Source: Isosphaera sp.
GTDB taxonomy: Bacteria > Planctomycetota > Phycisphaerae > Phycisphaerales > UBA1924
Direction of reading: 5' to 3'
Length of the DNA: 64,000 nucleotides
Assembly (NCBI GenBank): GCA_013822085.1
Contig: PNJV01000002.1
Span: 62,001 to 126,000, forward strand
The notes under the pieces: generated by a model
What the model was told of the DNA's origin: nothing
The model's database searches: none
Seen by the model: the letters and a program-made list of their open reading frames with translations, nothing else
Shown: positions 49,048 to 58,697 of the stretch, piece by piece
Layout: the number at the start of each line of letters is the position of its first letter
Numbering within the stretch: position 1 is the stretch's first letter
Translations under genes and position numbers: made by a program

Positions 49048-50184
49048 ATGCCCATCAGGACGGTCTATCAGGCGACGATCGAGCACACGCAGATCCTCGA
49101 CGAGCGCGGCGTGCTCGACCCGGCCCTGAGCAAGCCCGGCACGCCCGGCATCCTGACCGACGAGCAGGTGCTCCACCTCTACGAGCGGATGCTCGAAGCG
49201 CGGGCCGTTGACGAGCGCGCCTTCGTGCTCCAGCGCTCCAACCGCATGTACACCTACCCGCAGAACAAGGGTCAGGAGGCGGCGGCGCTGGGCTCCGGGT
49301 TCGCGATGCGGCGCGGGACCGACTGGATCGTGCCCTGCTACCGCGAGAACGCGGCGATGGTCATGCACGGCATGCCCTGGCACCACATCTACCTGCACTG
49401 GATGGGCGACGAGCGCGGCAACGTCGTGCCGCCCGGCGTGCGGGTGATGCCCATCGCGGTGCCGATCGGCACGCAGATGCTCCACGCGACGGGGATCGCC
49501 TGGGCGGCCAAGCTGCGCAGGGAGGACGCCGTGGTGATCACCTACTTCGGTGACGGGGCCACCAGCGAGGGCGACTTCCACGAGGCGCTCAACTTCGCGG
49601 CGACCTTCGGCGTGCCGGCGATCTTCTTCTGCCAGAACAACCAGTGGGCCATCTCGGTGCCGCGGGAGACGCAGACGGCCAGCGAGACGATCGCGCAGAA
49701 GGGGCTCGGGTACGGGGCCGCGTGCCAGCAGGTGGACGGCAACGACCTCTTCGCGGTGCACAAGGCGGTGTACGACGCGCGGGAGCGGGCCCGGGCCGGC
49801 GGCGGGGTGACGATCATCGAGGCGATGACCTACCGCCTGGGCGACCACACCACCGCCGACGACGCGCGGCGCTACCGCGACCAGGCCGAGGTCGAGGCGT
49901 GGCAGGCCCGCGACCCGATCCTGCGCACGCGCGTGTACCTCGAGTCCAAGGGGCTCTGGGACGCGCAGCGCCAGCGCGCCGGCGAGGAGCGCGCCAAGGC
50001 CTTTGCCACCGAGGTCGTGCGGGCCGCTGAGGGCATCGCGCCCCCCAAGCCCGAGGAGATGTTCGATCACCTGTACGCGGAGATGCCCCCAGAGCTGCGC
50101 CTCCAGCGCGACACCAAGCGCACCAGCTCGCTGGGGCAGGACCCGTCGCAGGCGGGCCTGCGCAGCGAGCCCCAGCGAGCCTGA
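49048..50184 (+). CDS. Thiamine-diphosphate-dependent 2-oxoacid dehydrogenase E1 alpha (PdhA type)
   Basis: 'YERMLEARAVDERAFVLQRSNRMYTYPQNKGQEAAALGSGFAMRRGTDWIVPCYRENAAMVMHGMP', TPP motif 'YFGDGATSEGDFHEALNFAATFGVPAIFFCQNNQWAIS'. Confidence 0.95.
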   Translation: MPIRTVYQATIEHTQILDERGVLDPALSKPGTPGILTDEQVLHLYERMLEARAVDERAFVLQRSNRMYTYPQNKGQEAAALGSGFAMRRGTDWIVPCYRENAAMVMHGMPWHHIYLHWMGDERGNVVPPGVRVMPIAVPIGTQMLHATGIAWAAKLRREDAVVITYFGDGATSEGDFHEALNFAATFGVPAIFFCQNNQWAISVPRETQTASETIAQKGLGYGAACQQVDGNDLFAVHKAVYDARERARAGGGVTIIEAMTYRLGDHTTADDARRYRDQAEVEAWQARDPILRTRVYLESKGLWDAQRQRAGEERAKAFATEVVRAAEGIAPPKPEEMFDHLYAEMPPELRLQRDTKRTSSLGQDPSQAGLRSEPQRA

Positions 50185-50418
50185 GCCCCTCAGCGGATCG
50201 CTGGCCGGGCCGGCGCCGCTCAGGCGTGCCCGCGGCCGCTGGCACAGGTCCGTCAATCGCGTACGCACCCGTCCGTCACACTCACGCCTCACCCGCACCC
50301 ACAGCCCCGGCCCGCACGCGCTCAAGGCATCCAGAACTGGCACACCGGCCCCGGGCGTCCGGGCCACGCGGCGTGCGGCACCATCCAGCCGGGGCGATCA
50401 CCAGTCCGCGAGCAGACC

Positions 50419-51393
50419 ATGGCACAGATGACACTGGTACAGGCCATCACCAGCACGCTGGCCCACGAGATGGAGCGCGACAGCCGGGTGGTGTGCCTGG
50501 GCGAGGACGTCGGGCTCAACGGCGGCGTGTTCCGCGTCACCGACGGGCTCCAGAAGCGTTTTGGCAAGGACCGCGTGATCGACACGCCGCTCTCGGAGTC
50601 TGGGATCATGGGCGCCAGCATCGGGCTGGCCATCGCCGGGATGCGTCCGATCCCGGAGATCCAGTTCGAGGGCTTCCTGGGTCCGGCGTACGACCAGCTG
50701 GTCAACCACGCGGCGCGGTTCCGCAACCGCACGCGCGGCACGGTGACGGTCCCGATGACGGTGCGCGTGCCCGTGGGCGGGGGCATCCACGCGCCGGAGT
50801 TCCACTCGGACTCGCCCGAGGCGATCTACACGCACAACCCCGGGCTCAAGGTGGTCATGCCCGGCACGCCCACGGACGCCAAGGGCTTGCTGCTCTCGGC
50901 CATCCGCGACCCGGACCCGGTGGTGTTCTTCGAGCCCAAGCGCGTGTACCGCTCCTTCCGCGAGGAGGTGCCCGACGAGGAGTACACCATCCCGATCGGC
51001 AAGGCCAAGGTGGTCAGCGAGGGGACGGACGTGACGGTGATCTCGTGGGGCGCCAGCGTCTTCCAGTGCCTGGCGGCGATGGACGAGCTGCCCGAGGACG
51101 TGTCGGCCGAGCTGATCGACCTGCGGACGATCCACCCGATGGACAGCGAGGCGGTGGTGGCGTCGGTGGAGAAGACCGGCCGCGCGGTGGTGGTGCAGGA
51201 GGCCCCGCGGCTGTGCTCGGTGGCCAGCGAGGTCGCGGCGCTGATCCAGGAGCGGTGCTTCCTGCGTCTGCACGCGCCGGTGCAGCGCGTGACGGGCTTC
51301 GACACGATCATGCCCTACGCCAAGCTCGAGAACGACTACCTCCCCGACGCCAAGCGGGTCGGGGAGGCGATCCGCCAGGTGTTGGCCTACTAA
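50419..51393 (+). CDS. 2-oxoacid dehydrogenase E1 beta subunit
   Basis: 'TLVQAITSTLAHEMERDSRVVCLGEDVGLNGGVFRVTDGLQKRFGKDRVIDTPLSESGIMGASIGLAIAGMRPIPEIQFEGF'. Confidence 0.97.
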   Translation: MAQMTLVQAITSTLAHEMERDSRVVCLGEDVGLNGGVFRVTDGLQKRFGKDRVIDTPLSESGIMGASIGLAIAGMRPIPEIQFEGFLGPAYDQLVNHAARFRNRTRGTVTVPMTVRVPVGGGIHAPEFHSDSPEAIYTHNPGLKVVMPGTPTDAKGLLLSAIRDPDPVVFFEPKRVYRSFREEVPDEEYTIPIGKAKVVSEGTDVTVISWGASVFQCLAAMDELPEDVSAELIDLRTIHPMDSEAVVASVEKTGRAVVVQEAPRLCSVASEVAALIQERCFLRLHAPVQRVTGFDTIMPYAKLENDYLPDAKRVGEAIRQVLAY

Positions 51394-51446
51394 AGATGCG
51401 GCCAAGAGCGGGCGCACCGCCGCGCCCAGACCCCCGGAGCAGACCG

Positions 51447-52880
51447 ATGGCCCAGCACAAGTCGAGCGATCCGAACGTGTTCATCCTTCCCGACCTGGGG
51501 GAGGGCGTGCACGAGGGCGAGCTGGTCAAGTGGCGCGTCGCCGTCGGGGACGCCGTCGAGGAGGGCCAGCCGCTGGCCGACCTGGAGACCGACAAGGCCC
51601 TGGCCGAGGTGTGCTCGCCGCGCGCGGGCGTGGTGGCGGCCGTCCACGGCAAGGAGGGGGAGATCCTCAAGGTCGGCAACCCGTTTGTCACGTTCGTGGG
51701 CCAGGGCGCAGCCGAGGGCAAGCCCGCGGCCGAGCGCGACGCGGCGTGCGACGTCGGCGGGCAGATCGCCTCGCACCTGCCCGGCCAAGGGCAGGGGCAC
51801 AGCAACGGCACGCGTCCCGGGCCCGAGGCGGCCCAGCGCGAGGACGCCGGCACGGTCGTGGGCGCGGTGGGGGGCGAGCTGGCCGGCGTTTCGTCGGCCG
51901 GGGGCAAGGCGTTGGCCACGCCGGCCGTTCGCCGGCTGGCCCGGGACCTGGGCGTGGAGATCGACGCGATCGCGGGCACGGGGATCGGCGGGCGGGTGAC
52001 CGAGAAGGACGTGCGCGGTGCTGCCAGCGGGAGCGGTGGGCGCGGCGGCGCTGCCGCCGATGCGCCCCGCTCGACGCCGGCGGCGCGCCACCCGGCGCCC
52101 GCGGCGCTGCGCCGCGAGGAGGCACGCCGCGACGACACAGCCGTGGCCCGCGCAGCGGCGGCGCCCGCGGCCAAGGCCGCGCCGCGCGTGCCGGAGACGC
52201 CAGCGATCCCGCCGGGGGCCGACGTGCTGCGCGTGCCGGTGCGGGGCGTTCGGCGGACGATCGCGGGGAGGCTGCGCGAGTCGGTCGATCGGGCCGTGCA
52301 CTTTACCGTGATGGACGAGGCGGACGTGACGGCGCTGGACGCGGTGCGGCGGCGGCTGGGGGCGGCCTCGGGCGAGAAGCTCTCGCTGCTGCCGTTCGTG
52401 GCCGCGGCGGTCACGCGGGCCCTGACGGGGCGCTTCGGCGCGCTCAACGCCACCAGCGACATCGACCCCCAGACCGGCGAGGGCGAGATCGCCCGGCACC
52501 GCGCGGTGCACCTGGGCATCGCCACGGACACCGACAACGGCCTGATGGTGCCGGTGATCCGCGACGCCGACGGGCTCGGGGTGCTCGAGATCGCCCGACA
52601 GATCGCTCACGTGGCCGAGTCGGCGCGCGACCGCACGGCCCCGCGCGAGATGCTCGTCGGCTCGACGTTCACCATCAGCAACGTGGGCAGCCACGCCGGG
52701 CGCTTCGCCACGCCGGTGATCAACTACCCCGAGGTGGCCATCCTGGCCGTTGGCCGAGCCCGCGAGGGCGTGGTGGTCCGCGACGGCATGCTGGGCGTGG
52801 GCAGGCTGCTGCCGCTCTCGCTGGCGTGCGACCACAGGGTGGTCGACGGGGCCACCGCGGCGCTGCGCTGGCCCGCGTGA
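51447..52880 (+). CDS. 2-oxoacid dehydrogenase E2 (dihydrolipoamide acyltransferase); conserved tail out of frame
   Basis: Lipoyl domain 'FILPDLGEGVHEGELVKW...LETDKALAEV', peripheral domain 'ATPAVRRLARDLGVEIDAIAGTGIGGRVTEKDV', catalytic 'DHRVVDG'; in-frame stop after '...ALRWPA' while 'LARVIELLQDPTGLLEPARSGR' lies in the -1 frame to 52936. Confidence 0.93.
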   Translation: MAQHKSSDPNVFILPDLGEGVHEGELVKWRVAVGDAVEEGQPLADLETDKALAEVCSPRAGVVAAVHGKEGEILKVGNPFVTFVGQGAAEGKPAAERDAACDVGGQIASHLPGQGQGHSNGTRPGPEAAQREDAGTVVGAVGGELAGVSSAGGKALATPAVRRLARDLGVEIDAIAGTGIGGRVTEKDVRGAASGSGGRGGAAADAPRSTPAARHPAPAALRREEARRDDTAVARAAAAPAAKAAPRVPETPAIPPGADVLRVPVRGVRRTIAGRLRESVDRAVHFTVMDEADVTALDAVRRRLGAASGEKLSLLPFVAAAVTRALTGRFGALNATSDIDPQTGEGEIARHRAVHLGIATDTDNGLMVPVIRDADGLGVLEIARQIAHVAESARDRTAPREMLVGSTFTISNVGSHAGRFATPVINYPEVAILAVGRAREGVVVRDGMLGVGRLLPLSLACDHRVVDGATAALRWPA

Positions 52881-52981
52881 TCGAGCTGCTCCAAGACCCC
52901 ACCGGGCTCCTCGAGCCGGCCCGCTCGGGCCGCTGACCTTCCAACCCCGCCGGCGGCGCGCGGTACCATCAGCCCGGTGCG

Positions 52982-53054
52982 GGCCCTGTAGCTCAACGGT
53001 TAGAGCAGGCGACTCATAATCGCTTGGTTCCCGGTTCGAGTCCGGGCGGGGCCA
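52982..53054 (+). tRNA. tRNA with CAT anticodon, probably tRNA-Ile2 (lysidine-type)
   Basis: Acceptor GGCCCTG/CGGGGCC; D-arm and anticodon arm 'GGTTAGAGCAGGCGACTCATAATCGCTTGGT' match the E. coli tRNA-Ile2 (CAU) pattern as I recall it. Confidence 0.88.
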
Positions 53055-53133
53055 CTGGCCGAGCCGGGCGGATCTAGACTTGCCGCTGCGCAGAGCGGCC
53101 GGCTGCCGCGGCAGCATCGATGGAGCCCCGACG

Positions 53134-54438
53134 GTGCCCGACGGCTTGCGGATCGTCTACGTCTCGAACTCACCACCGGAGCACCCGATCATCGGGGGGC
53201 GCCAGCGCACCAACCTGCTGCTGCGGGCCCTGCGGCGGATCGGCACGCTCGAGCTGCACCTGCTCAGCGCGCCCGAGGCGTTGATGACGGCCGAGGAGCT
53301 CGCGGCGACGCACGCGGTGCACGGCCCGACGGTGTTTTGCCGGGTGACGCCCAAGGGGGCCCGCTGGCCCTTTGCACCCGTGCGGCGGCTGTACCCGCGG
53401 CTGATCGACCGGCTAGCGCACAACACGCTCAGCCGGTCGATCGACTTCCGGCTCGACCCGCTGGCGTCGCGCCCGCTGATCGAGGCGCTGCGCGGCGGGG
53501 CTGCGGCGGGGCGCGGCATCGGCCTGGTCGTTGGGCGCTACCTGAGCCCGGCGATGCGAGGCGGCGCGGGCGAGGCGCGGCGGTTCGGCGTGCCGAGCAT
53601 CCTGGACATCGATGACGTGGAGACGACGACCTATCAGAGCCGGCTGGAGGGGCGGGGCCTCCCGGCGTGGGAGCGAGCGGTGCTGCGCCGCCATGTGAGG
53701 CAGCTGGAGCGTGCCGTGCCCGACGCCCGGCGCGCGTTCGATCACGCCTGGGTGTGCAGCCCGAGCGACGTGGCGCTGGTCGATCACCCCAGCGTGAGCG
53801 TCCTGCCGAACCTGCCCTACGCGCCGCCGGAGAGCCCGATCGCGCCGCAGCCGATGCCCGAGCCGGGCAGCGCCGCGGCCCGCACGGCGATGGTGATCGC
53901 CAGCTGGAACTACACGCCGAACCACCGCGGGCTGGACCGCTTCCTGGAGCGCGTGTGGCCCGGGGTGGTGCGAGAGGTTCCCGGCGCGGCCCTGGCTGTG
54001 GCCGGCTCGAAGATGTCGCCCGAGCAGCGCGAGCGGTGGGGGCGGGTGCCGGGCGTGACCATCACGGGCTTCTTGCCCTCGCTGGATCACGGGTATCGCG
54101 GGTGCTTGTTCGCGGTCTCGCCGATCTACAACGGCGGCGGGACCAAGATCAAGGTCATCGAGGCGCTGGCGCACGGGCGCACGTGCGTGTGCACGGCGCA
54201 CTCGCACCGCGGCTACGAGGCCACGCTGCCCGCTGGGGAGGCCATCCCCGTGGCGCCCGACGACGCGGCGATGACCCGCGCGTGCGTGGAGCTTTTCCGC
54301 CAGCCGGCCCGGGCCGCGGCGCTGGGCCAGGCGGGCAGGGCTCTGATCGAGAGGCACTACAGCTTCGGGGCCTTTGCGGCGGAGGTCGAGCGGAGCGTCG
54401 AGCGTGTGCTGCGTCAGCGGCCGGGCGTGGCGGGCTGA
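53134..54438 (+). CDS. Glycosyltransferase family 4-like protein
   Basis: 'LRIVYVSNSPPEHPIIGGRQRTNLLLRALRRIG', 'IPSILDIDDVETTTYQSRL', 'SPIYNGGGTKIKVIEALAHGRTCVCT', C-terminal 'ERHYSFGAFAAEVERSVERVL'. Confidence 0.9.
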   Translation: MPDGLRIVYVSNSPPEHPIIGGRQRTNLLLRALRRIGTLELHLLSAPEALMTAEELAATHAVHGPTVFCRVTPKGARWPFAPVRRLYPRLIDRLAHNTLSRSIDFRLDPLASRPLIEALRGGAAAGRGIGLVVGRYLSPAMRGGAGEARRFGVPSILDIDDVETTTYQSRLEGRGLPAWERAVLRRHVRQLERAVPDARRAFDHAWVCSPSDVALVDHPSVSVLPNLPYAPPESPIAPQPMPEPGSAAARTAMVIASWNYTPNHRGLDRFLERVWPGVVREVPGAALAVAGSKMSPEQRERWGRVPGVTITGFLPSLDHGYRGCLFAVSPIYNGGGTKIKVIEALAHGRTCVCTAHSHRGYEATLPAGEAIPVAPDDAAMTRACVELFRQPARAAALGQAGRALIERHYSFGAFAAEVERSVERVLRQRPGVAG

Positions 54439-54538
54439 GCCGCGGCGTGCGCTCGTGCCGAGCCTCTGCGGCAACGTGCCGCCTTCGCGGATGCGCGGGT
54501 ACCATCGGCGGCCCCCAAGGGGCCAAGGGAGGCAGAGC

Positions 54539-55402
54539 ATGACCCGAGCGCGCGTGTGGCTGGTGCTGGTGGTGGGCGCCGCGGTGGCGGCGATGGGCGG
54601 GTGGGGCCGGCGTGCCCACTCGGTGATCGCCGACATCGCCTGGCGCGAGCTGACCCCCGAGGTGCGCCAGCGCGTGGCGGCGATCATGGGCGAGCAGACG
54701 ATCCAGGAGACCGCCTCGTGGGCCGACGGTGTCCGCGGGCCCAACGACGAGTTCCCTTGGACGGCCCCGCTGCACTACGCCAACCTCGACGCGGCCGCGG
54801 CGGGCTACGACCACGCCGCCATGCGCCCGGCCCAGGGCAACGTCGTCGACGGCGTGACGGACTTTGCGCTCAAGCTGGCCGACCCGTCGACGAGCGACGC
54901 GGAGCGCAGGCAGGCGCTGATGTTCGTCGTGCACTTTGTGGGCGACCTGCACCAGCCGCTGCACGCGGGCAACGCCGCCGACCGGGGCGGCAACGACATC
55001 CAGATCCAGTGGCTCGGCGACCGCAGGAACCTGCACGCGATCTGGGACTCGGGCATCCTCGACGCGCTGGGCGACACGCCCTGGCCGAGCCTGGCTGAGC
55101 AGCTGCACGCGCAGATCACCCCGGCCGAGCGGCTGGCCTGGACCGCCACCGAGCCCGGCACCCGCGCCGCGGCCACCACGCAAGCCTTGCACCAGTCGGT
55201 GGGCCGCTGGGTCTTCGAGTCGCGGTCGCTGGCCAACCGCTACGCCTATTCGGCGGCGGGGTTCAACGACGGCAAGCCGTTCGTGACCGGCTCGGCGCTG
55301 GGACGCGAGTACGCCGAGCACTGCGCCCCCGTGGTGGACCTGCGGATGGAGCAGGCCGGCGTGCGCCTGGCGCACCTGCTCAACGTGCTCCTGGCCGAGT
55401 GA
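54539..55402 (+). CDS. S1/P1 nuclease family protein (secreted, zinc-dependent)
   Basis: Signal peptide then 'WGRRAHSVIADIAWRELTPEVRQRVAAIM', 'WADGVRGPNDEFPWTAPLHYANL', 'FVVHFVGDLHQPLHAGNAADRGGNDIQIQWLGDRRNLHAIWDSGIL'. Confidence 0.96.
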   Translation: MTRARVWLVLVVGAAVAAMGGWGRRAHSVIADIAWRELTPEVRQRVAAIMGEQTIQETASWADGVRGPNDEFPWTAPLHYANLDAAAAGYDHAAMRPAQGNVVDGVTDFALKLADPSTSDAERRQALMFVVHFVGDLHQPLHAGNAADRGGNDIQIQWLGDRRNLHAIWDSGILDALGDTPWPSLAEQLHAQITPAERLAWTATEPGTRAAATTQALHQSVGRWVFESRSLANRYAYSAAGFNDGKPFVTGSALGREYAEHCAPVVDLRMEQAGVRLAHLLNVLLAE

Positions 55403-55466
55403 GGGCCTCGGCCACGGCGAGCGCAGCCGCAGCGCCGGCCAGCTGGTGCGCGGGTATATTGGGGGC

Positions 55467-57482
55467 ATGAAGCACCCCTCGCTGTCCGTGGACGCCGCCG
55501 ATTCGCTGAGCCTTGCCCGCGCCGCGGGGTTGATGGTTGCGCTGGCGATCGTCGGCGGGTGTTCCTCGTCGCCGCGCGGCCACGCCGGGCCGGACAACGA
55601 GCCGTGGGCGGCCTTCGCCCCCGCGCCCTGGCCCGCTGCCACGCCCGAGCGCACGGCCGAGGGCATGCCGGGCCCGGCCTACTGGCAGCAGCGCGCCGAT
55701 TACGTCATCGACGCGACGCTCGACGACGCCGGCATGATCGGCACCGCCACCACGATCACCTACACCAACAACTCGCCGCACGAGCTGCGCGAGCTGTGGC
55801 TGAACCTGGAGCAGAACCTCTTTCAGCCCGACAGCCGGGGCTCGCGCGTCAACGAGCCGGGCGGGCGGTTTAGCAACATCCGCGACTTCACCGGCGGGTA
55901 CCAGGGCCTGAGCGTTGAGGTCAACGGCCGCGCCGTCGAGGTGCGGGTGCACGACACGCTCGGCCGCGTGGCGCTGCCGGCCCCGCTGCCGGCCGGCGGC
56001 GGCACGGTCACGCTGCGCGTGCTGACGCGCTTCCAGCTGCCCGAGTACGGCGCCGACCGGTGCGGCATCTTCCAGAGCCAGGCGGGCAAGGTCTTCCAGG
56101 TGGCCCAGTGGTTCCCCAGCGTGTGCAAGTACGACGACGTGAACGGCTGGAACGCCCTGCCGTACCTGGGCCAGGGCGAGTTCTACACCGACTTCGGCGA
56201 TTACACGGTCAACATCACCGTGCCGCGCGCCCACTTGGTCACGTGCTCGGGCGAGCTGCTCAACCCCGGTCAGGTGCTCACGGCCGAGCAGGCGGCGCGG
56301 CTGGAGCGGGCCAAGGGCTCGGCCCAGACGGTGGTGATCCGCTCGATGGAGGAGATCGGCGATCCGGCCTCGCGTCCTGCGGGGGACGGCCCGCTGACCT
56401 GGCGGTTCCGTGCCCAGAACGTCCGCACGGTGGCGTGGGCAAGCAGCGCCGCGTTCGCCTGGGACGCGGCGATGGCCCGCGGCGACGGCATCGGCCCCGG
56501 CGGCTCGGGCACGCTGTGCCACAGCTTCTACCCGCCGGAGGCCTTCCCGCTCTGGTCGCCCCAGGGGGAGCGCGGCGGGGCGACGCAGATGCTCAGGACC
56601 TCCATCGAGCACTACAGCGCCAAGTGGTTCCCGTACCCGTACCCCTCGGCGTCGAACGTCAACGGCGTGGTCGGGGGCATGGAGTACCCGCAGATCATCT
56701 TCTGCGAGGAGCGCAAGGACGAGGAGGGCCTGTTCGGCGTCACCACGCACGAGATCGGGCACAACTGGTTCCCGATGATCGTCAACACCAACGAGAAGCT
56801 CCACGCCTGGATGGACGAGGGCTTCAACACGTTCATCAACATCTACGCCGGCCGTGAGCGCTACGGCCAGCCCGTCGAGAGCCGCGCCGGGCGCGAGTCG
56901 CCCGCCGTCTTTGCCAGCCGGTTCCCCGAGCCGCTCCCCCAGCCGATCGACCTGCCGGCGGACACGATCCAGCCGCGCCTCCTTGGGCTGCTCCAGTACG
57001 GCAAGACCGCCGTGGGCATGGCCCTGCTGCGCGAGGACATCCTGGGCCCGGAGCGCTTCGACGCCGCGTTCCGGGAGTACATCCGTAGGTGGGCATTCAA
57101 GAGCCCGCGCCCCGTGGACTTCTACCGCGCCATGGAGAACGGCGCCGGCGAGGAGCTGGGCTGGTTCTGGAAGGGTTGGTTCGAGTCGCGTGGCGTGCTG
57201 GACCAGGCCGTCACGGGATTCGGCGGGGGCACGGGCGAGCTGGCCGGCGAGACGATCGTCACGCTGGAGAACCGCGGCGAGCTGGTGATGCCGGTGGCGT
57301 TGCGGCTGACCTTTGCCGACGGCTCGTCGCGCGACGTCACGGTGCCGGCGCAGACCTGGGCCCTGGGGACGGTGCGCCAGGTGGCCGTGCGCACCGGCGA
57401 TCGCTCGGTGACGCGCGTGGAGATCGACCCGGACGCCCGCTACCCGGACGTGAACCGGCGGAACAACACCGCCACGCACTGA
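55467..57482 (+). CDS. M1-family metallopeptidase, probable lipoprotein
   Basis: Lipobox-like 'LAIVGGCSSS'; 'GVVGGMEYPQIIFCEE', 'HEIGHNWFPMIVNTNEKLHAWMDEGFNTF' (HExxH-18-E). Confidence 0.95.
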   Translation: MKHPSLSVDAADSLSLARAAGLMVALAIVGGCSSSPRGHAGPDNEPWAAFAPAPWPAATPERTAEGMPGPAYWQQRADYVIDATLDDAGMIGTATTITYTNNSPHELRELWLNLEQNLFQPDSRGSRVNEPGGRFSNIRDFTGGYQGLSVEVNGRAVEVRVHDTLGRVALPAPLPAGGGTVTLRVLTRFQLPEYGADRCGIFQSQAGKVFQVAQWFPSVCKYDDVNGWNALPYLGQGEFYTDFGDYTVNITVPRAHLVTCSGELLNPGQVLTAEQAARLERAKGSAQTVVIRSMEEIGDPASRPAGDGPLTWRFRAQNVRTVAWASSAAFAWDAAMARGDGIGPGGSGTLCHSFYPPEAFPLWSPQGERGGATQMLRTSIEHYSAKWFPYPYPSASNVNGVVGGMEYPQIIFCEERKDEEGLFGVTTHEIGHNWFPMIVNTNEKLHAWMDEGFNTFINIYAGRERYGQPVESRAGRESPAVFASRFPEPLPQPIDLPADTIQPRLLGLLQYGKTAVGMALLREDILGPERFDAAFREYIRRWAFKSPRPVDFYRAMENGAGEELGWFWKGWFESRGVLDQAVTGFGGGTGELAGETIVTLENRGELVMPVALRLTFADGSSRDVTVPAQTWALGTVRQVAVRTGDRSVTRVEIDPDARYPDVNRRNNTATH

Positions 57483-57531
57483 GCGTGCCGGCGGCCCGCG
57501 CCGCTTGACCGCTGTGCGCCGCGCGAGAGCC

Positions 57532-57566
57532 AAATAAAAAAAGAGCCGACGCATCGAGGCGCCGGC
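57532..57566 (-). terminator. Intrinsic terminator downstream of Mn-catalase gene
   Basis: Minus strand: GCCGGCGC-CTCGAT-GCGTCGGC stem-loop followed by TCTTTTTTTATTTG. Confidence 0.85.
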
Positions 57567-57630
57567 CCGGGTGGTTGTCGCGTCCGATGAGCGCAGGCCT
57601 CGCTGTGACAGCACAGCAGTGGCCTGGCGG

Positions 57631-58542
57631 TCACTTCATCTTGGCGTGCAGCTTCTGGGCGATGTTGAATATCTCGGTGGGGTCGAACTCGGGGGCGAAG
57701 GCCTCGGGGATCGGGCCCAGGTCGGCCAGGTTGCCGCCGGCGGGGGGGCCGTCGACGACCTCGCGGGGCTGGCCGTCGTTGATGGAGGGGCCGGTCCAGA
57801 TCGCCGCGACGTCCTTGTAGTCGTTGGGGCTGAAGCGGTAGAGCTTGCGGTGCATGCCCATGTCGATGAACTTGCGTGCCTCGGGGAACTTGTCGTTGTG
57901 GATGTTGGGGATGGGGAGCATCTTGGCCATGTTGACGCCGGTGAGCTGCTCCAGGGCCGTGGCGTAGGCCTCGGCGTGCACGCCGCCGCGGACCAGGAGG
58001 TAGCCGAGCATCTCGCGCGCGGCGGGGTTCTTGGTCATCTCGTAGACGCGGAGCTTCTGGAGGCGGGCGCCGTTCTCAAGGAAGAAGTTGTGCAGCAGGT
58101 CGAGCACCAGGTTGCCGCTGTTGAAGACGTAGTCGCCGCGCCAGGACTCGCCCATGCTGTTGGCCACGCCGATGGTCTGGGGCGTGGCGATGAAGTGGTG
58201 GGTGTTGCGGGCGTTGAGGCCGTCGGCCAGGGGCGCGTCGACGGGGTTGGGCGTGGCGGGGTTGGTGCTCTGGGTGCGCGGGCCGGTCAGGAGCAGGTTC
58301 ACCGAGGCCGAGACCAGCTCGATGTGCCCGAGCTCCTCGGTGGCGATGTTCGAGATCAGTTCGTAGAACGGCCGGAGCTTGTCCCGGCTGCGGAAGTTGA
58401 AGGACTGGTACATGTAGTTCATCAGCGTGGACATCTCGCCGAAGCGCCCGCCCAGCAGCTCCTGGACGGCGGCGGCGGCGTTGGCGTCTCGGTCCTTGGG
58501 CATGGGCATATCGATCTGGAGCCGGTCGATCCGCAAGAACAT
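57631..58542 (-). CDS. Manganese catalase family protein
   Basis: 'NAAAAVQELLGGRFGEMSTLMNYMYQSFNFRSRDKLRPFYELISNIATEELGHIELVSASVNLLLTG', 'MLGYLLVRGGVHAEAYATALEQLTG'. Confidence 0.95.
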   Translation of the reverse strand: MFLRIDRLQIDMPMPKDRDANAAAAVQELLGGRFGEMSTLMNYMYQSFNFRSRDKLRPFYELISNIATEELGHIELVSASVNLLLTGPRTQSTNPATPNPVDAPLADGLNARNTHHFIATPQTIGVANSMGESWRGDYVFNSGNLVLDLLHNFFLENGARLQKLRVYEMTKNPAAREMLGYLLVRGGVHAEAYATALEQLTGVNMAKMLPIPNIHNDKFPEARKFIDMGMHRKLYRFSPNDYKDVAAIWTGPSINDGQPREVVDGPPAGGNLADLGPIPEAFAPEFDPTEIFNIAQKLHAKMK

Positions 58543-58697
58543 GCGATCCTCCTGGAAAAATTCCTATTGAACGCGACGTGAAAAGCCTCACTGATAGACG
58601 GAGGGGTGGGGGGTGTTTGGCCACGGAAAAATGCCCCTCTGTGAAAACGATGACGTCCTTTTCTGCCCTCACCGGACGTATTCCCCTTAGACAACCC

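Noticed and set aside
55380-57614. 744-aa minus-strand ORF antisense to the M1 peptidase
   Set aside because: Shadow ORF of a well-supported gene; no recognisable domain.
58560-58600. CTAT ... ATAG arms as a canonical OxyR ATAG-N7-CTAT box
   Set aside because: Spacing (26 nt) and arm order do not fit the OxyR consensus; only the TTC-N5-GAA element was kept, as a weak lead.
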